Assembly: GCA_900545135.1 (NCBI GenBank)
Contig: UQXL01000024.1
Location: 1 to 40,589, forward strand
Direction of reading: 5' to 3'
DNA length: 40,589 bases
Source: an uncultured Eubacteriales bacterium
Lineage (GTDB): Bacteria > Bacillota > Clostridia > Peptostreptococcales > Anaerovoracaceae
Both the position numbers and the translations under genes were made by a program. Within the stretch, counting starts at the first letter, position 1; each line of letters begins with the position of its first letter. The notes beneath the pieces were generated by a model. The model did no database searches. It worked only from the letters and a program-made list of their open reading frames with translations, and was not told where the DNA came from. Shown piece after piece: positions 25,228-33,408 of this stretch.

Positions 25228-25397
25228 TGTAATATTATGGAAAATGTTGTACAATTTTTTGTTTTGACTGATTTCTGACAACATTTTTTGCTTTTAGGTG
25301 AGTCGAAACTTGTCGAATCAGCTGTCAAAATCAGCTGATGTTGCCATATTTTATAAAATTTGAAAATTTGCCAACATTTTTTTGAAAATATGTTGGC
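25228..25397. repeat. dispersed AT-rich repeat, copy A
   Basis: A 170-base element that starts TGTAATATTATGG, carries TGTTGTACAATT, TGACAACATTT and CTTGTCGAA, and ends with the hairpin GCCAACAT..ATGTTGGC. A second copy of nearly identical length begins at 40419 in the same orientation; by eye about three quarters of positions agree and the conserved blocks are collinear. Flanking sequence 25398-25525 continues with further GTACAACAT and GCCAACATT boxes. Short frames across it (for example 25212-25460, - strand) share a KCCQ..KT.NCTTF.IIL string with the other copy, but I read this as DNA-level similarity. Confidence 0.8.
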
Positions 25398-25560
25398 AAA
25401 TTCATCGTGAATCCTAGAAATGTACAACATCGACATGATTCGGCATCGGAAAAGTGCCAAAATCTTAGAGCTCGACTAGAAAATGTTGTCATTTTTTCTT
25501 CATCAGGGATTTTTGCCAACATTAAAAATTTAAACCAAACAAATTAGCTTTAATCTTACT

Positions 25561-25836
25561 CTAACACCCTCCAGTCAGTCAAGCGGCGTTATCAGCAATG
25601 TTGTATAATTCGCTGATTTTATAGAATTATACAACATTTCTGCAATTTGAAGCAGCCTTTATGGTAGAAAAACGTCCAATGTTGTATCATGGCTGTAATG
25701 TTGTAAAATATTATAGCTTTTTAAAAATTTTACAATATTGGGCAATAAGTTCCCATCTCAGTGGCCGTCCTCTCGGCGTAGCCGTTACAATCTCCTGTGG
25801 ACATTCTAACGCCCTCCAGTCAGTCAAACGGCGTTT
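25561..25836. repeat. 30-base direct repeat pair around 25561 and 25807
   Basis: CTAACACCCTCCAGTCAGTC (25561) and CTAACGCCCTCCAGTCAGTC (25807) both continue into AA(G/A)CGGCGTT. They correspond to the inter-unit spacer of the hairpin array, so the array has an outlying, degenerate spacer on its left side. Confidence 0.8.
25597..25638. repeat. 15-bp perfect inverted repeat with TGTTGTA motif
   Basis: AATGTTGTATAATTC (25597-25611) and GAATTATACAACATT (25624-25638) pair perfectly around a 12-base loop. The arms share the TGTTGTAxAAT string with repeat copies A and B and with further boxes at 25680-25703. A second inverted repeat, TTGTAAAAT / ATTTTACAA, follows at about 25701-25735. Confidence 0.85.
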
Positions 25837-26325
25837 CAATGTCCGCTTCCTCTCGGCGCAGCCGATACAACTTTCTGCGGGCATTATACCACCAATCTAG
25901 TATGTCAAAGTAGTTTGATTGACATTTCCGCCGTATAAATCATCACAAAATCTTTATTTTGTTGAAAAAACAGTCTGCAAAACAGGCGAAGCTGCGCATG
26001 GTTTCAGCACGGAATCAAAATCTGTTTGAGCACGCCGCGCACTCTACTTCTGAAAAGCGGTGTCGAGTTATTTTGACTCTCTGAAAGCAAAGCGGCGAGC
26101 CGTCGTTTCGCCTGTTCTTTGAAAGAAATAACAGTTTTGTATTGATTCATTATACCACAAAGCAAGTATGGCAAAGTGATTAAATAAACGCTTCCTTGCA
26201 GCGAAGCTGAACAACATGATTATTGCGTTTATTATACCACAAAGCCAGTCAGCCAGAGTGATTCAATGAACCCTACCCTGCGGCAACGCCGAATAATACG
26301 ATGTTGGGTTCATTATACCACAGTT
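25745..26325 (-). repeat. tandem array of nested hairpin units with covarying arms and extended -10-like boxes
   Basis: Three well-kept units have 9-base outer arms: AATGTCCGC/GCGGGCATT (25838-25885, one G-T pair), AATAAACGC/GCGTTTATT (26183-26233) and AATGAACCC/GGGTTCATT (26265-26314). The arms differ between units yet stay complementary. Each loop holds an inner 4-5 bp hairpin with a three-base loop: TCGGC/GCCGA, CAGC/GCTG, CGGC/GCCG; a fourth, eroded unit has CGGC/GCCG at 25774-25784. Each unit is followed on the + strand by ATTATACCAC (- strand GTGGTATAAT, an extended -10) and a spacer containing a TTGACA- or TTGCCA-like box on the - strand. Unit period is 80-82 bases; a longer, decayed unit fills about 25920-26150 and has AACAGGCGAA/TTCGCCTGTT arms. 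No gene is supported here. Confidence 0.75.
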
Positions 26326-26334
26326 ATTTTATGA

Positions 26335-26360
26335 CCCGTTCCCCAAAAAAGGGGAACGGG
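26335..26360. terminator. perfect 10-bp hairpin after the ABC permease
   Basis: CCCGTTCCCC, six A, GGGGAACGGG, then ATTTTAT on the + strand. It lies six bases beyond the stop of the - strand permease gene. The trailing T-run suits + strand transcripts better, so it may act as a barrier in both directions. Confidence 0.7.
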
Positions 26361-26366
26361 ATTTTA

Positions 26367-27155
26367 TCATGCGGCGATGTCCTTTCTGCCGTATTTTATG
26401 AAAGCAAGCGCGATAAACAGCAGACTGTACAGGACGCCGAGGCCTACAAGCGCCCAGTCCAAAGCCATGCCGTCTATTATATCCTCGGGTTTGGCGTAGG
26501 CGAAAGGCGTGATGTATTTTAGAAATTCAGCCTTTTCGCTCAGGTTGATGATGATGTTCATAAAATACAGCAGTGCGGCGCCTCCAAGGCCGATGCCGAT
26601 GCTTCCCCTGCAGAGAAAGGCAGACAAGCCGAAACATACAGAGCCGATTTCAAGCTGCAGAAGAAGAAAAGAGACGTGTATCAGCAAGAGCTCTTTTAAC
26701 GGAAGACTTTCCCCGACCGCCAAGATGGAAACGACTCCGAAAGCGAAGATTATCAGGTTCATCAGGATTATCTGAAAAAAAACGGATGCAAGCTTTTGCC
26801 CGATTATCGAAGCGCGGCTTACAGGGTGGGAAAGAAGAAACTCAGCTGTATGATCTCTTTCTTCCTTGGAAAGCATGGTTATGCCGATGTAAGCGGCGAA
26901 GAAGCCGCCGCCGAGGCCAAGGATATTGCCGGCCTCAACGCCGTAGAAACCTATCAGTGTTCCGAAATTCAGCTGATCCATGCCGAAAGCTTCGCTAAAA
27001 GAACCCATGTTGGCGAACATTTGATTCATTTGCCCCATCTGATCTTTCATGGCCGGATATATCAGGACGCAAACGGCCAGCATCATAGCGATTACGGCGG
27101 TCCAGACTACAAAGCCTTTGGTTCCCGTGCGCAGTTCTTTATTGAAAATAACCAT
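26367..27155 (-). CDS. ABC-2 type permease
   Basis: 262 residues with six hydrophobic segments (FVVWTAVIAMMLAVCVLIYP, GFFAAYIGITML, IILMNLIIFAFGVVSIL, LIHVSFLLLQLEIGSVCFGL, IGIGLGGAALLYFMNII, WALVGLGVLYSLLFIALAF). A soluble, Met- and Gly-rich loop follows the first segment. SKEERDHTAEFLLSHPVSR is the cytosolic coupling loop typical of this ABC-2 group. It overlaps the ATPase stop by one base (TAATG) and forms the membrane half of that exporter. Substrate unknown. Confidence 0.88.
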   Translation of the reverse strand: MVIFNKELRTGTKGFVVWTAVIAMMLAVCVLIYPAMKDQMGQMNQMFANMGSFSEAFGMDQLNFGTLIGFYGVEAGNILGLGGGFFAAYIGITMLSKEERDHTAEFLLSHPVSRASIIGQKLASVFFQIILMNLIIFAFGVVSILAVGESLPLKELLLIHVSFLLLQLEIGSVCFGLSAFLCRGSIGIGLGGAALLYFMNIIINLSEKAEFLKYITPFAYAKPEDIIDGMALDWALVGLGVLYSLLFIALAFIKYGRKDIAA

Positions 27156-28171
27156 TATTTATCAACCCCTTTTTCATAATAATGCATGAAAATTTCCTCC
27201 AGCTCCGGCTCGGCGATGGTCATATCAGAAATCGGAAGCTTTGCGACCTCGCCCAGCAAAAGCCTTATATCTCCCTGATAAAGAAAAGAAATGCTGTTGT
27301 TGAGCACGGAGATGGATTTGAGCATCGCACCTCGCCGCGAGTTTTCACCGCAACTATTAAAGCCATCAATCGTAGCCTCTCTAAAGCCAAAGGCTTCCGC
27401 GCTGTCGCTGGTTTTCAGCGCCGGCGGAATGTCGCTTACGCTGGTTTTCAGCGCCGGCGGAATGTCGGTGACGCCGCTCAGAGTGACTTTCTTCATATTG
27501 GTTTTGGCCAGATTATGAATACTGTCTTCCGCGACGATCTTTCCCTCTCTGATTATCGCAGCTCTGCTGCAATTGTGCTGTACTTCGGACAAAACGTGAG
27601 AAGAAAAGAATATGGTGGCGCCCTCCTTCTGCCTTTCATGGAGCAAATCGAAGAATTCTTTCTGCATCAGAGGGTCGAGTCCCGACGTCGGTTCGTCCAT
27701 TATATAAAGACTTGGCCTGCTCTGCATGGCACATACGATGCCGACCTTTTTTCTGTTGCCCAGGGAAAGCTCATCGATTTTCTTCTTCATGTCCAGCTGC
27801 AGCCTGTCCGCAAGCATTTTTGCTTCGCTGGCGCAGTCCTTTCCGCGCAGCCGGGCTGAATAGGATATGAGCTCGCTTACTTTCATATTTCCGTAAAATG
27901 ACGCTTCTGAAGCCAGATATCCTATGTCCGCAAGATATTCTTTGGCAGCGGAAAGCCCTGAGCTTCGGGAGACTTTTTTGCCCATAATCGTAAATTCACC
28001 TGATGTAGGCCGTATCAGACCCAAAAGCGTCCTTATAGTTGTGGACTTGCCGGCGCCGTTAGGGCCGATAAATCCAAAGAACTCTCCCTCTTCGACTTTC
28101 AGGTCGAGGGAATCTATTCCCCTTGATTTGCCATAATGCTTTGTCAGCTTTCTCGTTTCAATGAGTGGCAT
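27155..28171 (-). CDS. ABC transporter ATPase with an internal 33-bp duplication
   Basis: 338 residues. Walker A GPNGAGKST is at about 36-44, the signature LSLGNRKKVGI near 135, Walker B LYIMDEPTSGLDPLM near 157 and the H-loop SSHV near 190. The C-terminal accessory part (from about 230) contains DIPPALKTSVS then DIPPALKTSDS, caused by a 33-bp tandem duplication at 27407-27466; a third partial form, GVTDIPPALKT, shows the unit's origin. The duplication keeps the frame. A GGGGAGG site precedes the ATG. The upstream hydrolase gene is 30 bases away on the same strand, so the three may share a transcript. Confidence 0.9.
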   Translation of the reverse strand: MPLIETRKLTKHYGKSRGIDSLDLKVEEGEFFGFIGPNGAGKSTTIRTLLGLIRPTSGEFTIMGKKVSRSSGLSAAKEYLADIGYLASEASFYGNMKVSELISYSARLRGKDCASEAKMLADRLQLDMKKKIDELSLGNRKKVGIVCAMQSRPSLYIMDEPTSGLDPLMQKEFFDLLHERQKEGATIFFSSHVLSEVQHNCSRAAIIREGKIVAEDSIHNLAKTNMKKVTLSGVTDIPPALKTSVSDIPPALKTSDSAEAFGFREATIDGFNSCGENSRRGAMLKSISVLNNSISFLYQGDIRLLLGEVAKLPISDMTIAEPELEEIFMHYYEKGVDK

Positions 28172-28201
28172 TTCTATTCCTCCCCTTAATGATTGGTATA
28201 T

Positions 28202-29170
28202 TTATTTTTCCCCTTTCAAAAAGCGGCTTACGGCCGCGTTGAACTCGGCAGCTCTCGTTTTGGCCAGAGAGTGCCCTCCCTTGATGAAAACCAGCTGTGA
28301 ATCAGGAATACATGAGGCAATGAGCCTGGTATGACTGCATTTGATCAAGTCACGGGTTCCGGCTATGACGAGGGTCGGAGCTTTTATCTGCGCGAGTTCC
28401 TCTGGTTTTATATTCGGATCTTCGACCATGAGACCGAAAAGTTCTTTTTTACTTGCCTTTCCTGCGGGGGCGACAGTTCCAGCGTGGCTTGCCTTTCCTG
28501 CGGGGGCGACAGTTCCAGCGTGTTTTGCCTTTCCTGAGGGGGCGACAGTTCCAGCGTGGCTTGCTGCGCCCGCGGCGTTCATCGTTTCTGCGGCGCTTGC
28601 CTTTCTTTCGGGGCTCCCGTTTTCGTCGGCAGATGTGCTTCTTTCAAAGCTCCCGTTTTCGCCGGCAGATGTGCTTCTTTCAAAGCTTGCGTTTTCGCCG
28701 GCAGATGTGCTTCTTTCAAAGCTTGCGTTTTTACCGGCAGTTGTGCGCCTGTCACGGCCGCGCGCGCCCATCAGTCTGTAGGCCAATGTGATAGGTATCT
28801 GAAAATATCCTTTGACCCCGGACGGGTCGAGATTGGCTCCGTTTAAGATGAGCTTTTCCACTTTTTCGGGATATTTCATTGCGAATACGGCGGCGATATT
28901 TCCGCCGTCCGAAAAGCCGAGAATGTGAGCTCTGTCTATGCCGAGCTCCTCCATAAACTCTCGCAGATCGTCGGCAAACTGCCGTATTGTAAAAGGCGCG
29001 ATGCCTCGCGGCGACCTGCCGTGGCCGCGGGTATCCACGGCGATCACTCTGTATTCATCTGAGAAAAAGGCGATTTGGTCTTTGAAATAAGTCAGATTTT
29101 CGCCGTTGCCGTGAAGCAGAATAAGCGGAAACCCCTGACCTCTTTCTTCATAATTCAGCTTTATGTTCAT
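28202..29170 (-). CDS. alpha/beta hydrolase with a 36-bp minisatellite insertion
   Basis: 322 residues. The fold's motifs are complete: oxyanion HGNGENL, DTRGHGRS, nucleophile elbow GFSDGG, acid in AGTRD and catalytic His in KGGHSLA. Between the cap start (MGARG, about 145) and KKELFGLMVEDPN (about 242) lies a low-complexity insert of some 95 residues: four or more 12-residue units of the type (F)ERSTSAGENAS, then three of HAGTVAPAGKAS. Without it the protein would be near the usual 230-270 residues. The insert is in frame and lies in the cap, so activity may survive. A TTGACA and TATAAT (29219-29224, 29194-29199; spacing 19) precede it. Substrate unknown. Confidence 0.9.
   Translation of the reverse strand: MNIKLNYEERGQGFPLILLHGNGENLTYFKDQIAFFSDEYRVIAVDTRGHGRSPRGIAPFTIRQFADDLREFMEELGIDRAHILGFSDGGNIAAVFAMKYPEKVEKLILNGANLDPSGVKGYFQIPITLAYRLMGARGRDRRTTAGKNASFERSTSAGENASFERSTSAGENGSFERSTSADENGSPERKASAAETMNAAGAASHAGTVAPSGKAKHAGTVAPAGKASHAGTVAPAGKASKKELFGLMVEDPNIKPEELAQIKAPTLVIAGTRDLIKCSHTRLIASCIPDSQLVFIKGGHSLAKTRAAEFNAAVSRFLKGEK
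28464..28571. repeat. 36-bp tandem repeat inside the hydrolase gene, three copies
   Basis: Units begin at 28464, 28500 and 28536 with GCGGGGGCGACAGTTCCAGC (third copy GAGGGGG). Thirty-six bases keep the reading frame; the protein repeat is HAGTVAPAGKAS on the - strand. Confidence 0.92.
28618..28761. repeat. second 36-bp tandem repeat inside the hydrolase gene, four copies
   Basis: Units begin at 28618, 28654, 28690 and 28726 with CGTTTTCG(C/T)CGGCAGATGTG-type sequence. The unit is unrelated to the neighbouring array but has the same 36-base length. Protein repeat is ENASFERSTSAG on the - strand. Confidence 0.92.
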
Positions 29171-29328
29171 AGTTATCCTCCTGGATTGGTTCCATTATAG
29201 AGGGTACAGCTGGTGGAATGTCAAGGCGTTTTAGATATTTTTTGCCAAGTTCTTGCGGTTTTGCTGCGGACGCGGGAAAAAACACGGGGAAAAACACGGA
29301 AAATCCCCAAATATTTTCATAAGCAGTG

Positions 29329-29366
29329 TTGACGCATCATAAAATGAAGAGTATACTTGTATACAT
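29329..29366 (+). promoter_or_regulatory. promoter of the citrate synthase operon with GntR-like operator
   Basis: TTGACG (29329-29334), 17-base spacer, TATACT (29352-29357): a near-consensus sigma-A promoter. TTGTATACAT (29357-29366) overlaps the -10 and start point; it is close to the TTGTATACAA palindrome bound by FCD-type GntR regulators, one of which is encoded in this operon. Confidence 0.75.
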
Positions 29367-29443
29367 GTACTGCTGAATATATGTATTACTATGATTCATA
29401 GAAAACAGCAGAGCAAATAAGACGAATCGGAGGGGGGAACAAA

Positions 29444-30820
29444 ATGCTTGAAATTTCAAAAAAAACTAACCTGCTCGAACAGAATATCTACAAGTACACA
29501 CTGCAGGACGTTGAAGAACCCAACCTTTACAGGGAAATGTTCGACTACGAAAGCGTGCCGAAAATTGCTTTCAACCACAGACGAGTTCCGGCCAACATGC
29601 CGGAGGATATATGGATAACCGATACGTCTTTCAGAGACGGACAGCAGTCCATGGCCCCCTATACCGTCAAACAGATAGTAGACTTATACAAGATGATGGC
29701 CAGGCTCGGAGGGCCTTATGGCTTGATTCGCCAGTCAGAGTTTTTCATTTACACCAAGAAAGACCAGGAAGCCATAAGCAAGTGCATGGAGCTTGGGTAT
29801 AAATTCCCCGAAATAACCACCTGGATAAGAGCGCAGAAAAAAGATTTCAAGATGGTCAGGGATCTGGAAATAAGAGAAACGGGCATTCTGGTTTCATGCA
29901 GCGATTACCACATATTTAAAAAGATGAACATGACCAGGAGACAGGCGGTGGACTTTTATCTTGAGACCATAAAGGACGCCTTTGACGCGGGAATCGTTCC
30001 GAGGTGCCATCTCGAGGACATCACGAGAGCCGACTTTTACGGCTTTGTTGTTCCTTTCGTCAACGAGATAATGGAGCTTTCCGAAGAAGTTGGTATCCCG
30101 GTCAAGATAAGGGCCTGCGACACCATGGGCTACGGCGTTCCGTATACGGAAGTCGCACTGCCCCGTAGCGTCGCCGGAATCATATACGGCCTGCAGCATT
30201 ACGCAGGAGTCCCAAGCGAAATGCTGGAATGGCACGGTCACAACGACTTTTACAAGGCGGTGGCCAACGCCTCGACAGCCTGGCTTTACGGAGCATGCTC
30301 GGTCAACTGCTCGCTTCTGGGCATAGGAGAGAGGACCGGCAACGTGCCCCTGGAGGCTATGGTATTTGAATACGCCTCCCTCAAAGGGTCGCTGGACGGC
30401 ATGGACCCTACCGTCATCACTGAGATAGGTGAATATTTCAGAAACGAGATGGGATATGAAATTCCGCCGATGACGCCTTTTGTCGGAGAAAATTTCAACG
30501 TGACAAAAGCGGGCATCCACGCCGATGGACTGATGAAAGACGAGGAAATATACAATATTTTCAATACGGCCAAGCTTTTAAACAAAGCGCCGGGAGTTTC
30601 GGTCAGCAAGACGTCGGGCCTGGCGGGCATAGCCTACTGGATAAACGAGCATTTCAGGCTGGAGGGAAAAGACAGGGTGGACAAAAATCACCCCCTCGTT
30701 GAAATCCTCAAGGACTGGGTCGACGAGATGTATGCCGACGGCAGAACCACCAGCCTTGCTAATAAGGAGATAGAAGATAAGATAAGCGAGCTGGAGCAGT
30801 GGAAGGAGTTGGTAAAATGA
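29444..30820 (+). CDS. Re-type citrate synthase
   Basis: 458 residues, DRE-TIM metallolyase family. Seen: the metal/substrate motif ITDTSFRDGQQSM near residues 58-70, HxH metal ligands in EWHGHNDFYKA (about 262-272), and GIHADGLMKDEEIYNIF in the C-terminal part. It resembles isopropylmalate synthases but lacks their regulatory LeuA domain and matches the clostridial Re-citrate synthase type described from C. kluyveri. It joins acetyl-CoA and oxaloacetate to citrate with Re-face stereochemistry; metal dependence and oxygen sensitivity are known for the type. Gene order with aconitase and isocitrate dehydrogenase directly supports this reading over homocitrate or isopropylmalate synthase. GGAGGGGGG precedes the start. 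Confidence 0.9.
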   Translation: MLEISKKTNLLEQNIYKYTLQDVEEPNLYREMFDYESVPKIAFNHRRVPANMPEDIWITDTSFRDGQQSMAPYTVKQIVDLYKMMARLGGPYGLIRQSEFFIYTKKDQEAISKCMELGYKFPEITTWIRAQKKDFKMVRDLEIRETGILVSCSDYHIFKKMNMTRRQAVDFYLETIKDAFDAGIVPRCHLEDITRADFYGFVVPFVNEIMELSEEVGIPVKIRACDTMGYGVPYTEVALPRSVAGIIYGLQHYAGVPSEMLEWHGHNDFYKAVANASTAWLYGACSVNCSLLGIGERTGNVPLEAMVFEYASLKGSLDGMDPTVITEIGEYFRNEMGYEIPPMTPFVGENFNVTKAGIHADGLMKDEEIYNIFNTAKLLNKAPGVSVSKTSGLAGIAYWINEHFRLEGKDRVDKNHPLVEILKDWVDEMYADGRTTSLANKEIEDKISELEQWKELVK

Positions 30821-31461
30821 TAGATTACAAATCTGTATCGCTGGCAAACCAGGTATTTGAAGCAATAGAGAGAAACATACTCAACGGCGTCTATGCACCG
30901 GGGGAAGTCCTCAGCGAAAACAGACTTTCCAAGGAGCTGGGTGTAAGCCGAACTCCTATCAGGGAAGCTCTGAGCAGGCTGGAGGGGGAAAAGCTGATTT
31001 CCTCATCTCCCATGGGCTCTGTGGTGCTGGGGATAACTAAAAAAGACGTGGAGGACATGTTTTTCGTCAAGAAGAGCCTCGAGCCGGAAGCCTTCAGGAG
31101 AGCCGCCGAGAATATGAGTAACGAAGCCCTCGAGAAGCTGAAAGCCAACCTTGAAAAACAGGAGTTTTACGCGGCAAAGAGGGACTCGGAAAACATAAAA
31201 AATCTCGACACTGAGTTTCATGACATCATATACGAGGAAAGCGGAAGCCCTATTCTCTTTTCCGTCCTTTCCCAGAATCACCACAAGCTGCTGAAATTCC
31301 GCAAAGCCTCTCTGGAGAAGAGCAACAGGATCCCGGGAGCTTTCAGGGAGCATGTGGCCATATATGAGGCGCTGGCCGAAAGAGACGGCGAAAAAGTAGC
31401 CAGACTTATGATGGAACACGTTATTCATGCATACGAAAACATTACGAAGGAGGACGAATAA
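30817..31461 (+). CDS. GntR-family (FCD) regulator inside the citrate operon
   Basis: 214 residues from the ATG at 30817, which overlaps the citrate synthase stop (ATGA) and follows GGAAGGAG; the in-frame GTG at 30799 is less likely. The winged HTH is LSENRLSKELGVSRTPIREALSRLE (about 29-53 in parts), and the C-terminal FCD domain has the metal/ligand pattern TEFHDIIYEESGSP, REHVAIYEAL and MMEHVIHAY (D, H, H, H positions). FCD domains sense carboxylates, so citrate or 2-oxoglutarate is a natural candidate. Aconitase starts at the very next base. Confidence 0.9.
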   Translation: MIDYKSVSLANQVFEAIERNILNGVYAPGEVLSENRLSKELGVSRTPIREALSRLEGEKLISSSPMGSVVLGITKKDVEDMFFVKKSLEPEAFRRAAENMSNEALEKLKANLEKQEFYAAKRDSENIKNLDTEFHDIIYEESGSPILFSVLSQNHHKLLKFRKASLEKSNRIPGAFREHVAIYEALAERDGEKVARLMMEHVIHAYENITKEDE

Positions 31462-33393
31462 ATGGGTTTAACTATCGCGCAGAAAATAATAAAGGAGCAT
31501 CTCATCAGCGGAGAGATGACCGTGGGCAGTGAAATCGCCCTGAAAATAGACCAGACTCTCACTCAGGACGCTACCGGAACCATGGCTTATCTTGAGTTCG
31601 AGACCATGGGAGTTCCCCGCGTCAGGACGGAGCTTTCCGTGGCTTACATAGACCACAACACTCTTCAGTCCGGCTTTGAAAACGCCGACGACCACAGATT
31701 CATTCAGTCCATGGCTAAAAAATACGGCCTGTATTTTTCAAGGCCGGGAAACGGAATATGCCACCAGGTACATCTTGAAAGATTCGGAAAGCCGGGCAAA
31801 ACCCTCATCGGCTCAGACAGCCACACCCCTACTGGCGGCGGCATAGGTATGCTGGCCATGGGAGCCGGCGGACTGGACGTTGCGGTAGCCATGGGCGGAG
31901 GAGCATATTACATAACCATGCCTAAGATGTATAAAGTCAATCTAACCGGCAAGCTGCGTCCGTTCGTCACAGCCAAGGACGTCAGCCTTGAAATTCTGAG
32001 AATTTTATCGGTAAAAGGCGGCGTGGGAGCCATCATAGAATGGGGCGGCGAAGGAATCAAGACTCTTTCCGTTCCTGAAAGAGCGACCATAACCAACATG
32101 GGAACCGAGCTGGGCGCAACCACGTCCATCTTCCCGTCGGACGAGATAACCAAGGCATTCCTCGAAGCTGAAGGAAGAGGCGGGGATTACGTCGAACTCA
32201 AGAGCGACGACGACGCACAGTACGACAAAATCATCGACATCGACCTTTCGCAGCTCGAGCCGATGATCGCCTGCCCTCACAGCCCTGACAACGTGGTCAA
32301 GGTTTCGAGCCTCAAAGGCGTCAAGGTAGACCAGGTGTGCATAGGCTCGTGCACCAATTCTTCCCTGCTGGATATGCTTAAAGTAGCGGCTCTGCTCAAG
32401 GGAAAGACCATCCGTCCGGAAGTCAGCCTTTCCATATCGCCGGGTTCAAAGCAGGTGCTCAGCATGCTGGCGGACTGCGGAGCCTTGTCGGATATCCTGG
32501 CAAGCGGAGCGAGAGTGCTGGAGTGTGCGTGCGGCCCTTGCATAGGTATGGGATTTTCGCCTAATTCAGGCGGCGTATCGCTGAGAACTTTCAACAGAAA
32601 CTTTGAGGGACGCTCCGGTACAGCCGACGGACAGGTATACCTCGTTTCCCCTGAAACGGCCGTAGCGGCCGCTTTGACCGGAGAAATAACAAATCCGATG
32701 CTTCTGGGTGATTCCATCGAAATCAAAATGCCTGAAAAATTCAAGATAGACGACAGCGCGGTGATACCGCCTGCTCCGGCAGAAGAAGCGAAAGAGCTTC
32801 CTATTTTAAGAGGCCCTAACATCAAGCCTTTCCCTGACAGCGTTCCGCAGGGGGACGTGCTGGAAGCGCCGCTGGTGCTCAAGGTGGGCGACAATATCAC
32901 TACGGACCATATAATGCCGGCAGGTGCAAAAATTCTGCCTTACCGCTCCAATATACCGCATCTGTCCCAGTATTGCTTCGGCGTATGCGACTCCACTTTC
33001 CCTGAGAGAGCTAAGGCCGCCGGAAAGAGCATAGTAGTAGGTGGAAACAACTACGGCCAGGGTTCTTCAAGAGAGCATGCCGCCCTCGTTCCGCTGTATC
33101 TGGGAGTCAGAGCCGTAATAGCGAAGAGCTTTGCCAGAATACACGCGGCCAACCTTATCAACGCGGGAATAATGCCGCTGACTTTTGCTGATCCTGACGA
33201 TTATGATTTGCTTTCTCAGGACGACGAGCTGAAGATCGAGAACGTCTACGCAGGTATGGATTCCGGCAAAATGATTCTCAAAGACGTGACGGCAGGCAGA
33301 GAAATTGCGCTTTCATGCGAATTCACAGAGCGGCAGAAAGCGATCCTCAAAGCCGGAGGTCTTTTGAAATACGTAGGACAGGGAAACATATAG
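31462..33393 (+). CDS. aconitate hydratase
   Basis: 643 residues, the length of the short clostridial/mitochondrial-like aconitases. It isomerises citrate to isocitrate through a [4Fe-4S] cluster. Cluster ligands are Cys297 (IGSCTNSS) and Cys357 and Cys360 (CACGPCIG). Other motifs are DSHTPTGGGIGMLAMGAGG and, in the swivel domain, DNITTDHIMPAG and NNYGQGSSREHAAL. Its ATG directly abuts the gntR stop. Part of the oxidative half-cycle to 2-oxoglutarate. Confidence 0.95.
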   Translation: MGLTIAQKIIKEHLISGEMTVGSEIALKIDQTLTQDATGTMAYLEFETMGVPRVRTELSVAYIDHNTLQSGFENADDHRFIQSMAKKYGLYFSRPGNGICHQVHLERFGKPGKTLIGSDSHTPTGGGIGMLAMGAGGLDVAVAMGGGAYYITMPKMYKVNLTGKLRPFVTAKDVSLEILRILSVKGGVGAIIEWGGEGIKTLSVPERATITNMGTELGATTSIFPSDEITKAFLEAEGRGGDYVELKSDDDAQYDKIIDIDLSQLEPMIACPHSPDNVVKVSSLKGVKVDQVCIGSCTNSSLLDMLKVAALLKGKTIRPEVSLSISPGSKQVLSMLADCGALSDILASGARVLECACGPCIGMGFSPNSGGVSLRTFNRNFEGRSGTADGQVYLVSPETAVAAALTGEITNPMLLGDSIEIKMPEKFKIDDSAVIPPAPAEEAKELPILRGPNIKPFPDSVPQGDVLEAPLVLKVGDNITTDHIMPAGAKILPYRSNIPHLSQYCFGVCDSTFPERAKAAGKSIVVGGNNYGQGSSREHAALVPLYLGVRAVIAKSFARIHAANLINAGIMPLTFADPDDYDLLSQDDELKIENVYAGMDSGKMILKDVTAGREIALSCEFTERQKAILKAGGLLKYVGQGNI

Positions 33394-33408
33394 GGAGGTA
33401 GTCTGAAC

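Noticed and set aside
25212..25522. Two - strand frames over repeat copy A with similarity to a frame in copy B
   Set aside because: The shared residues follow from DNA repeat similarity, and the frames are cut at different points in the two copies.
28464..28761. Regular repeats considered as a CRISPR array
   Set aside because: Units are directly adjacent with no unique spacers and are in frame inside a hydrolase gene; no cas genes.
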